A DNA stretch of 8,800 nt, from NCBI GenBank assembly GCA_035504735.1, contig DATJRJ010000259.1, positions 1-8,800 on the forward strand, written 5' to 3'. The DNA comes from JAJPIG01 sp035504735. GTDB taxonomy: Bacteria > Desulfobacterota > Binatia > Binatales > Binataceae. Under the pieces are notes generated by a model. That model was not told the origin of the DNA and searched no databases. It saw only the letters and a list, made by a program, of their open reading frames with translations. Position numbers and translations under genes: made by a program. Numbering within the stretch: position 1 is the first letter of the stretch; every line of letters begins with the position of its first letter. This document shows, in pieces, positions 1-5,979 of this stretch.

Positions 1-59
1 GTAACGAAACCAATGCCGTCGTTCGTATCTACGAGGATCGTCTCGTAAGTGCTCTTCAT
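1..59 (-). CDS. Enoyl-CoA hydratase/isomerase (crotonase) family, N-terminal fragment
   Basis: Only the first 19 codons lie inside the window; the gene continues past the left edge. The readable N-terminus is MKSTYETILVDTNDGIGFV, followed by an incomplete Thr codon. This matches the opening beta-hairpin of crotonase-fold proteins, which usually begin with a Y-E-x-I-x-V stretch, an acidic turn and a G-I/V-x-x-I/V-T strand leading to L-N-R-P. The start is well supported: AGGAG (minus strand of 66-70) sits 6 bases before the ATG. Family members hydrate or isomerise acyl-CoA thioesters in fatty-acid or aromatic degradation, but the catalytic residues are outside the window, so the substrate and exact reaction cannot be named. 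It lies downstream of the secreted-protein gene on the same strand, with a 98-base gap. Confidence 0.6.
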   Translation of the reverse strand, partial: MKSTYETILVDTNDGIGFV

Positions 60-157
60 TGCGTGCTCCTGTGTAGCTGCAGCGGTCTCCAAACAACGTC
101 CACCGACTTTGCACAACCGACTTGAGACTCCATTTGTTCTCAAAGCGATGCTTGCAG

Positions 158-883
158 CTAAAAGCCCGATTCACCTTGAGGTGATGGTGTCGCAAGCGGC
201 TGCTCAGACGAATTGCCATATAGCGGTTGATTCAGCGGCGGCGCGGTCTGCTGTTTGGTCATCATGACGTCCCAATGACCCTTGTACCACGGGCTGTCCA
301 GAAGCCAGTAATTGGCGGCAGCGTAGCATGCCATTGCCTGCTGGCGTAGAAAACAACACATCGTATCGATGTAAGTGACCTTGGCGCCCGAGTTTGAATA
401 ACTTCCGTCGATATGGACCCGAATGAAGTTTTGGCTGACGGACGGGTCGGAGATTCGTTGGCGTAAAGCACTGCAGGTGCCGATTTGGAGTTTGAAGGCT
501 GACGCCAAGGCAGAATTGGGATTATCCGCCTCGATCTGCGCCGTCTCGTTGAGGCTGGGAACCTGATTGTCAGTCACCGTATCGTTCACTAGATCCCAAC
601 CCACCTCATAGCTACCGCCGCTGTTGGTGATTACGAGCTGGCGCTTATCGGCGTAGTTGCGTGCATTGTAGGGATTCAGCACCGCGCTGGGATTCGCTGA
701 ATCGATCTGTTCGTCGGAGGTCGTTCCGACCCAGGTCCCCTCGAATCCCTGCAGCCCGGTCCCCGAGAAGGTCTGCCCCAACGCGCCACAAGTGAGTATC
801 GTGGAGGACAGAAGCGCCACGCCTCCGGCGATCAGCATCTTGATCATCCTGAGCTTCTTATTGGCACTTGCGGCTAGGCGCAT
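158..883 (-). CDS. Hypothetical secreted protein, 241 aa
   Basis: I do not recognise this family. The start at 883 is chosen over the in-frame ATG at 928 because a strong AAGGAGGA lies 7 bases upstream of it. The N-terminus is a classical signal peptide: a basic stretch (residues 9-15, KKLRMIK), a hydrophobic core (about 16-31) and a plausible signal peptidase I site after ALG (34-36). Cys32 is not in a good lipobox (ILTC), so a lipoprotein is unlikely. The mature part begins with F-E-G-T-W-V-G near residue 47, a motif seen at the first strand of lipocalin-like or other small beta-barrel domains, followed by alternating polar/hydrophobic strands. Four cysteines remain after cleavage (137, 176, 177, 186), enough for two disulfides. 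The C-terminal 30 residues are Pro/Ser/Gln-rich and probably disordered. It is likely periplasmic or extracellular. The neighbouring genes give no clear functional hint. Confidence 0.72.
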   Translation of the reverse strand: MRLAASANKKLRMIKMLIAGGVALLSSTILTCGALGQTFSGTGLQGFEGTWVGTTSDEQIDSANPSAVLNPYNARNYADKRQLVITNSGGSYEVGWDLVNDTVTDNQVPSLNETAQIEADNPNSALASAFKLQIGTCSALRQRISDPSVSQNFIRVHIDGSYSNSGAKVTYIDTMCCFLRQQAMACYAAANYWLLDSPWYKGHWDVMMTKQQTAPPLNQPLYGNSSEQPLATPSPQGESGF

Positions 884-890
884 CTTCGCG

Positions 891-898
891 TCCTCCTT
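891..898 (-). promoter_or_regulatory. Strong ribosome binding site deciding the start at 883
   Basis: On the minus strand this reads AAGGAGGA, a near-complete anti-16S match, ending 7 bases before the ATG at 883. It lies inside the longer open frame that begins at 928, so translation most likely starts at 883. That start also places the signal peptide at the true N-terminus. Confidence 0.75.
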
Positions 899-1025
899 TT
901 TTACTAGTCCTGTCGTTTTGAACTCCACCCCAACGACGCGTTGCCGAGAGCGGCATTCGCCACTCGAGCCGAGAATTAATTTGATTCCTGAGCAATCGCG
1001 AATCCCCTCGAGCGGCTAAAACTGC

Positions 1026-2003
1026 TTACGGAATGAGTAGGCTGGATCCGACCGTTTCACGCTCGCCGAGAACGCGATGCGCCTGGGCGGCGTCTTTGAG
1101 CGCAAAGCGGCGCCGCACTTCAACCTTCACCGCACCGCTCGCCAGCGTATCGAACAACATTTTGGAACGCTTCTCGAGTTCTTCGCGTTTGGCGATATGG
1201 GTCCCGAGGCCTTGGCGGGTCAGATACAAGGAGCCCTTGGCACCCAGGATCCCGATATCGAACGGCGGAATCGGGCCAGACGACTGTCCGAAGGAAGCCA
1301 GCAATCCCAACGGCCGCAGGCAATCCAGCGATTTCATGAAGGTCGTCTGACCAACCGAATCGTAGACCACCGGCAACAGCTCACCCTTGGTGATTTCTTT
1401 CACGCGGGCGACGAAGTCCTCAGTCGTGTAATTGATTGGATAGTCGCAGCCGCTGGCGGCGGCCAGGCGCGCCTTGTCGGCGGTGCTCACCGTGCCGATA
1501 ACAGTCGCGCCCATGTGCTTTGCCCACTGGCACATGATCAGACCCACTCCGCCGGCGGCAGCATGCACCAGGACAGTGTCTCCCGGTTTCACCGCGTAAG
1601 TGGAGTGAAGAAGATACTGCGCGGTGAGTCCCTTGAGCATCGCGGCGGCCGCGGTCTCTTCGCTGATTACGTCGGGCAGCTTGACCAGCGCCCGCGACGA
1701 CATCACACGCGCATCGGCGTAAGAGCCCATCGGCGCCCCCGCATAAGCGACACGGTCGCCGACTTTGACTTCGGTAACCCCTGGTCCCACCGCCTCGACC
1801 ATGCCCGCGCCCTCGATACCAGGCGTGAATGGCAGCGGCGGCGGATTCCGGCCGGCGCGAACATAAATTTCGGCGAAGTTAAGCCCAATCGCACGATTAC
1901 GCACCACGGCCTGCCCTGCTCCCGGTTCGGGAATTTCCTGCTGAGTATATTCCAGCACTTCGGGGCCGCCGGTCTGACGGACGATAATCGAATTCACTTT
2001 CAT
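1026..2003 (-). CDS. Quinone oxidoreductase-type NAD(P)H dehydrogenase (MDR superfamily)
   Basis: This is a 325-residue zinc-free medium-chain dehydrogenase/reductase, the usual length of NADPH:quinone oxidoreductases. The N-terminal GroES-like domain (about 1-125) carries the LNFAE-I-Y-x-R-x-G and P-F-T-P-G-I-E-G motifs. The Rossmann domain carries the complete quinone oxidoreductase/zeta-crystallin signature at 141-162: GD-x2-L, then AAAGGVG, then Q-x2-K. The Y-D-S-V-G (214-218) and L-G-L-L-x-S-F-G (232-239) segments are also typical. No catalytic or structural zinc ligands are visible. The family reduces quinones or enones with NADPH in the cytosol; the natural substrate is not readable. 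The start at 2003 gives the standard M-K-x-x-I-I-V opening and has AGAGGAG upstream, although the 12-base spacing is long. An in-frame ATG at 2054 would add 17 atypical residues. It is divergent from the SthA-type gene. Confidence 0.9.
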   Translation of the reverse strand: MKVNSIIVRQTGGPEVLEYTQQEIPEPGAGQAVVRNRAIGLNFAEIYVRAGRNPPPLPFTPGIEGAGMVEAVGPGVTEVKVGDRVAYAGAPMGSYADARVMSSRALVKLPDVISEETAAAAMLKGLTAQYLLHSTYAVKPGDTVLVHAAAGGVGLIMCQWAKHMGATVIGTVSTADKARLAAASGCDYPINYTTEDFVARVKEITKGELLPVVYDSVGQTTFMKSLDCLRPLGLLASFGQSSGPIPPFDIGILGAKGSLYLTRQGLGTHIAKREELEKRSKMLFDTLASGAVKVEVRRRFALKDAAQAHRVLGERETVGSSLLIP

Positions 2004-2293
2004 GGGATCGCGAAGCTCCTCTGTGAATTGCGTGAAAGCTCCCTTGGGTCGCATGAAGCCTAGACCGATGTCCTGTCAGGCTGCAAATCGCCCGCGGGAT
2101 GAATCGGAGGTTTCCTGAGGTCCGACCCGAGCCTTGGTGCGCGCGTGTGCCGATATGCGTTGACGAGCGATCGAGGGCCGATTGCGCTCGCGCCTGCACA
2201 ACTCGCCATGCTACTGCTCGGTGAGGCCGCCGACGGCGTTGCTTACTTGGGCAAGTACCATTTATCGACCAACGGGTGATCGCAGCGGCAAGG
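2004..2293. other. Divergent intergenic region between the MDR and SthA-type genes
   Basis: These 290 bases should hold the promoters of both flanking genes. I could not find a convincing sigma-70 pair on either strand; the best hexamers match only about half of the consensus. Two features stand out: the perfect 6-2-6 palindrome at 2244-2257, and a plus-strand open frame without a clear start (2103-2279) that contains a stretch resembling the C-terminal part of IS66 TnpB. No confident gene lies here. Confidence 0.5.
2244..2257. promoter_or_regulatory. Candidate operator: 14-bp palindrome
   Basis: TACTTGGGCAAGTA is a perfect inverted repeat of 6 bases around a 2-base centre. It lies 36 bases before the ATG at 2294, close to where a core promoter for the SthA-type gene would fall. 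Its outer TACT...AGTA halves resemble sites described for DUF24/HxlR-type redox regulators such as YodB. That resemblance is from memory, and no regulator gene lies in the window. A dimeric repressor site is plausible but unproven. Confidence 0.35.
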
Positions 2294-3769
2294 ATGACGC
2301 ACCGCAATCGGAACCCTGATGTGAAACGCACCTCGTATGACTTAATCGTGATCGGTTCAGGCCCGGCCGGTGAGAAGGGAGCCGCTCAGGCAGCTTATTT
2401 CGACAAGAAAGTTGCACTCGTCGAAGCGGAGGCAAGCTACGGCGGAGCCGCAGCAAACACCGGGGTCCCGGGCAAAGCGATGCGAGAGACCGCCCTCTAT
2501 CTTTCCGGCTTCCGCCAACGCGAACTTCACGGCCTCACCCTTTCATACGATGCCACCCTCACCATCGACCGCTTCATGCACCGTGGCCGCGTGGTGCGAG
2601 ATGCTCTCGACGAATGGATACGCGCTAATCTCGATCGCCATAACATTGACGTGTACCGCGGTCGGGCTGCGTTCGTCGATTCACATACCGTGATCGTGGA
2701 AACTGAGACTGGGCCGACGCGTCTGGAGGCGAAGATCATTTTGATTGCGACCGGCTCCGTTCCTCATCGCCCGTCAACGATCCCATTCGGAGAGCCGGGC
2801 GTGTACGACTCCGACACCATCCTACAAATGGAGCGGCTGCCCCGCTCATTGATGATCGTGGGTGGTGGTGCGATCGGCTGCGAGTACGCCTGTCTCTTCA
2901 AGGTCCTGGGTCTCGAAGACGTGCACCTCATCCATGCCGGCGAACGAATCCTTTCATTCGCGGATAACGAAATCAGCAGCATGTTAGGCGAAGCGATGGA
3001 ATCGTTCGGCATCCAGTTCCACAGGTCGGACCCGATAGAGCAGGTCGAGGCCGGTCCTCCCCTGATGCTGCGTCTCCGGTCAGGCAAGCGCCTCATCGCC
3101 GAAGCGCTGCTCGTCGCAATCGGCCGACGCGGAAATGTCGCAGCTCTTAAACTCGAGAACGCGGGTGTACTACTCGACGAGCAGGGCCACGTTTCGGTCA
3201 ACGAGAGCTTCCAGACGAACGCACCAAATATATACGCGGCTGGTGATGTGATCGGCGGCTACGCACTCTCCTCCACAGCGATGGAACAGGCGCGAATGGC
3301 GATGGTTCACGCGTTCGATCTCAAGTACAAATCTGGCGTCAGCCAGTTCTTGCCGATCGGAGTCTGGACAATTCCGGAAATCTCGATGGTGGGGAAGACC
3401 GAGCAAGCACTGCGCGCGAAGGGCGTACCTCACGTCGTAGGGCGCTGGCGCTATGACGCAAATCCGCGCGGCGTTCTTATCGGTGAGTCCCGTGGTCTGC
3501 TCAAGCTGCTCTTCTCATGGCCGGACGAGAGATTGCTCGGCGTCCATGTGATCGGCGAAAACGCATGCGAGATTATTTCAGCCGGGCTGGTGGGGATGAC
3601 GCTCGGAGCGACCTGCTCCACTTTCATCGACACATGCTTCAACTACCCGAGCCTGTCAGATCTGTACAAATACGCGGCGTACGACGCGCTAGGTCGAATC
3701 CGCCGCGGCAACGTGTACAGATCGTCGCAGCGAGATTCGGCGAGTTCCAGCGATTCAGAGAAGAATTGA
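2294..3769 (+). CDS. sthA: SthA-type soluble pyridine nucleotide transhydrogenase / FAD-dependent oxidoreductase
   Basis: This is a 491-residue flavoprotein of the two-dinucleotide-binding-domain family (lipoamide dehydrogenase, glutathione reductase, SthA). Visible are the FAD motif G-S-G-P-A-G (21-26), the ATG motif (152-154), the NAD(P) motif G-G-G-A-I-G (190-195), the second FAD motif AAGDV (315-319), and a C-terminal dimerisation domain ending in F-N-Y-P-S (449-453). The F-N-Y-P motif replaces the H-x-H-P-T of disulfide reductases and points to SthA, which exchanges hydride between NADPH and NAD+ in the cytosol. Unusually, the active-site loop (50-61) reads GGAAANTGVPGK: both redox cysteines are absent, the usual P-S-K is P-G-K, and the loop is one residue shorter than the E. 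coli form. Disulfide reductase activity is therefore excluded. The start is uncertain: GTG 2276, ATG 2294 and GTG 2321 are all in frame and none has a strong ribosome site; GTG 2321 would give the most family-like N-terminus. The Ser-rich tail (about 475-491) is extra. Confidence 0.82.
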   Translation: MTHRNRNPDVKRTSYDLIVIGSGPAGEKGAAQAAYFDKKVALVEAEASYGGAAANTGVPGKAMRETALYLSGFRQRELHGLTLSYDATLTIDRFMHRGRVVRDALDEWIRANLDRHNIDVYRGRAAFVDSHTVIVETETGPTRLEAKIILIATGSVPHRPSTIPFGEPGVYDSDTILQMERLPRSLMIVGGGAIGCEYACLFKVLGLEDVHLIHAGERILSFADNEISSMLGEAMESFGIQFHRSDPIEQVEAGPPLMLRLRSGKRLIAEALLVAIGRRGNVAALKLENAGVLLDEQGHVSVNESFQTNAPNIYAAGDVIGGYALSSTAMEQARMAMVHAFDLKYKSGVSQFLPIGVWTIPEISMVGKTEQALRAKGVPHVVGRWRYDANPRGVLIGESRGLLKLLFSWPDERLLGVHVIGENACEIISAGLVGMTLGATCSTFIDTCFNYPSLSDLYKYAAYDALGRIRRGNVYRSSQRDSASSSDSEKN

Positions 3770-3805
3770 TAGGTATCGGTTTCCCCGACCGTCCGAGGGT
3801 TAGCG

Positions 3806-3831
3806 GCCGCGGGGTTCGCGCGCGCCGCGGC
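3806..3831 (+). terminator. GC-rich stem-loop, possible transcript end
   Basis: GCCGCGG at 3806-3812 and CCGCGGC at 3825-3831 form a perfect 7-bp all-GC stem around a 12-base loop, 37 bases after the stop of the SthA-type gene. A second palindrome, CAGCCGGCTG, follows at 3835-3844. There is no T-run, so this is not a standard intrinsic terminator. It could slow polymerase, stabilise the mRNA 3' end, or be a chance product of GC-rich sequence. Confidence 0.3.
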
Positions 3832-3940
3832 TCACAGCCGGCTGGCGATTTCCGCTGCGACCACCTTCGCCACCTGCGAGAGTTCGAATTCACTTGTATT
3901 TGTAGTCGGGTCCTGCAAAATCGCGATCGAAGGGTACCCA

Positions 3941-5146
3941 ATGAAACCTGATCAAGGCCGTCAGCAAGACACTCAAGTTCCATCTCTCGATAGGATGCTC
4001 GAAATCGCTCGCGAACTGGGCGAGCAGGCTGAGCGGATGGCGCCTGAAACGGAACGTAATCGTCGGACTGATGATGCGACGGTGTACGCGATGGTCGAGT
4101 CCGGACTGGTCAAGGTCCTTCAGTCCAGGCGCTTCGGCGGCTATGAATCGGGCTTTCCGGACTTCGTGCGGATTGGCCGCACGCTTGCGCTCTATGATGT
4201 CTCGCTCTCGTGGCTCTATAACATTTTTGGGATTCACCATTGGTTTGGGGCCTTCGTCGATCCGAAACTTCAGGATGAGCTGTGGGGCAACGATCCAAAT
4301 GTGATCTTCGTCGATTCGTTCGCTCCGACCGGCCGGGCCGAGCTGACCACGGACGGTTTTCGTCTGAACGGTCGCTGGAGCTTCCTAAGCGGCTTGCCAT
4401 GGGCGCGATGGTGCGGGGTGGGCGTGATTGCGCCCTACGAGGCGGGCAGCGAGCCGGAGCATCTGATGCTCTTCGTGCCAGAGGCCGACTACCGAGTCCT
4501 CGATGACTGGTACACGATCGGTCTGCGCGGGTCCGCCAGCGCCAGTATCGAAGTCCACGACGTCTTCGTTCCGCGCTATCGGGCCTTTCGACTCGGTCCT
4601 GCGAGCGCGAACTGCGAGGCGCCCGGACTCGCCCTTAATCCTGGCACGCTCTATCGCGTGCCGTTCACGACCGCATTACAGGTCGCGCTTCTCGCACCGA
4701 CCGTGGGGGGCGCGCAGGCAGTTGCAGCCCGCTTCCGAAAGACGGCCATCAGTCGTGCGCCGCTCTTCCAGCAACGTCAGGCCGAGTTAGTGATGTCGCA
4801 GACGACGCTCGCGGATTCGATGGTTACGCTCGAAATGCTCGAACAGATGCTCTATCGCTATGCCGACGAGTTGATGGAACTCGGTGTCAGGGGCGGAACC
4901 CTCGATCGCGAGGGGCGGCTTCGGATGTTCGCATGGCGGGCTTACATGGCGCGCCAGGCTCGCCTGGTCGCCACTAACCTCGCGGATATCGCAGGGGCAA
5001 GGGCGCTGTTTGAAACCGAGCCGCTGCAACGCTTCTGGCGCGATGTCCACGCAATCGGGCAGCACGTCGGAGTGAATTACGAAGCCGGGATGCGCAACTA
5101 TGGCCGTGCGCTGATGGGCCTCGAGCCCGACATCGCGGTCTACTAG
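3941..5146 (+). CDS. Acyl-CoA dehydrogenase-fold flavoprotein, probable group D flavin-dependent monooxygenase (HsaA/HpaH-like)
   Basis: The 401-residue protein has the acyl-CoA dehydrogenase three-domain plan: an N-terminal helical domain (about 15-120), a beta domain (about 121-235) with D-G-F-R-L-N-G-R-W-S-F-L-S-G (138-151), and a C-terminal four-helix domain. The segment D-W-Y-T-I-G-L-R-G-S-A-S (189-200) followed by V-F-V-P (208-211) is characteristic of oxygenase components such as HsaA and p-hydroxyphenylacetate hydroxylase. So is the C-terminal R-D-V-H-A-I-G-Q-H (367-375), whose last His matches a conserved His of that group. The Y-x-G-T-x-x-I segment and catalytic Glu of true acyl-CoA dehydrogenases are not seen. 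Such enzymes hydroxylate phenolic or other substrates with reduced flavin from a separate reductase; no reductase is encoded nearby. AAGGG lies 6 bases before the ATG, a good start. Substrate unknown; a true acyl-CoA dehydrogenase remains a less likely alternative. Confidence 0.82.
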   Translation: MKPDQGRQQDTQVPSLDRMLEIARELGEQAERMAPETERNRRTDDATVYAMVESGLVKVLQSRRFGGYESGFPDFVRIGRTLALYDVSLSWLYNIFGIHHWFGAFVDPKLQDELWGNDPNVIFVDSFAPTGRAELTTDGFRLNGRWSFLSGLPWARWCGVGVIAPYEAGSEPEHLMLFVPEADYRVLDDWYTIGLRGSASASIEVHDVFVPRYRAFRLGPASANCEAPGLALNPGTLYRVPFTTALQVALLAPTVGGAQAVAARFRKTAISRAPLFQQRQAELVMSQTTLADSMVTLEMLEQMLYRYADELMELGVRGGTLDREGRLRMFAWRAYMARQARLVATNLADIAGARALFETEPLQRFWRDVHAIGQHVGVNYEAGMRNYGRALMGLEPDIAVY

Positions 5147-5979
5147 AGAAGGCGTTTCGCGAGCGTCGAATAACCCTCTTGGCTCCTCCGTTTAGCTTGA
5201 GATGAGGGCGTGCACGAGTGTGCAAAGGCCGGCGGCGTTTCCTCAGGCTGTGCGCCCAGCCCCTTCTGTAACAGGCCAAGCGCAGTGAGTGGATCGTCGA
5301 CAAACCTGAACAGTTCGAGATCTTCGGGGCTGATCATGCCGTGGCGCACTAGCGCGTCGAAGTTGATGATCTCTTTCCAGTATTGCGAGCCGTAGAGAAG
5401 CACCAGAATCGGGCGATCCAGTTTCTGCGTTTGCTTCAGCGTCAGTATTTCCACCATTTCGTCCAAGGTGCCGAAACCTCCAGGAAATACCACCAGCGCC
5501 CGCGCCAGATGCGCGAACCACAGCTTGCGCATGAAGAAATAGTGAAACTCGAAGGATAGCCCGTGCGTGATGTAAGGATTGGGCCGCTGCTCATGCGGCA
5601 ACCCAATGTTGAGCCCGATACTTCTTCCTCGGGCGTCGGTGGCGCCGCGATTGGCCGCCTCCATAATTCCCGGACCGCCTCCCGAGCAGATCACGTACCG
5701 ATGAGCGTGCTTCCGAAGACTCTTCGACCAGATCGTGATCAGTCGCGCAAGCTCGCGCGCCTCCTGGTAGTAGCGTCCGAGCGGGCCCTTGGGAGTAATC
5801 CTCGCAGAGCCGAAAAACACGATGGTCTCGTGTATCTGCTCGCGGCAAAGGATGCGCAGCGGCTCGAGATATTCGGCAAGAATTCGAATTGGACGAGCTT
5901 CATGACTATCGAGAAACTTCTCATCCTTGTAGGCGAGCGGTGGATTGGTGGGCGGCGGATCCGGTTTGCGCGATTTCAC
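5143..5979 (-). CDS. LOG family protein (TIGR00730-type nucleoside 5'-monophosphate phosphoribohydrolase)
   Basis: The 278-residue protein shows the LOG/lysine decarboxylase-like Rossmann fold: I-V-F-F-G-S-A-R (53-60), S-G-G-G-P-G-I-M-E-A-A-N-R-G-A (99-113), F-F-M-R-K (148-152) and the hallmark P-G-G-F-G-T-L-D-E (166-174), whose Glu and the earlier Arg belong to the catalytic site. Family enzymes cleave the N-glycosidic bond of nucleoside or cytokinin 5'-monophosphates, releasing ribose 5-phosphate; old 'lysine decarboxylase' labels are wrong. It is longer than plant or short bacterial LOGs because of about 50 extra N-terminal residues and a polar C-terminal tail. The GTG at 5979 is chosen because it overlaps the stop of the ribonuclease gene (GTGA), implying translational coupling. 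The longer in-frame ATG at 6123 would add 48 Arg/Cys-rich residues that merely mirror the ribonuclease coding sequence. Its stop shares CTAG with the convergent gene. Confidence 0.88.
   Translation of the reverse strand: MKSRKPDPPPTNPPLAYKDEKFLDSHEARPIRILAEYLEPLRILCREQIHETIVFFGSARITPKGPLGRYYQEARELARLITIWSKSLRKHAHRYVICSGGGPGIMEAANRGATDARGRSIGLNIGLPHEQRPNPYITHGLSFEFHYFFMRKLWFAHLARALVVFPGGFGTLDEMVEILTLKQTQKLDRPILVLLYGSQYWKEIINFDALVRHGMISPEDLELFRFVDDPLTALGLLQKGLGAQPEETPPAFAHSCTPSSQAKRRSQEGYSTLAKRLL

Noticed and set aside
122..143. Inverted repeat TTGAGA/TCTCAA with a 10-base loop, considered as a terminator after the secreted-protein gene
   Set aside because: The 6-bp stem is AT-containing and weak with a long loop, and no T-run follows on the minus strand. 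Such a repeat is expected by chance.
790..800. Lipobox at the end of the signal peptide (ILTC before G-A-L-G-Q)
   Set aside because: The residue before Cys is Thr rather than Gly or Ala, and a good signal peptidase I site (ALG then Q) follows.
884..928. Longer start (ATG 928) for the secreted protein
   Set aside because: It would bury the signal peptide behind 15 charged residues, and a strong ribosome site lies inside the extension, directly before the ATG at 883.
1077..2063. Long plus-strand open frame opposite the quinone oxidoreductase gene
   Set aside because: Its translation is Arg/His/Gln-rich without recognisable motifs, whereas the minus strand encodes a complete MDR enzyme with its signature. 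It is an antisense shadow in GC-rich DNA.
4110..4400. Minus-strand frames within the monooxygenase gene
   Set aside because: They are low-complexity Arg/Ser-rich shadows with no ribosome site or motif; the plus-strand gene is continuous and well supported.
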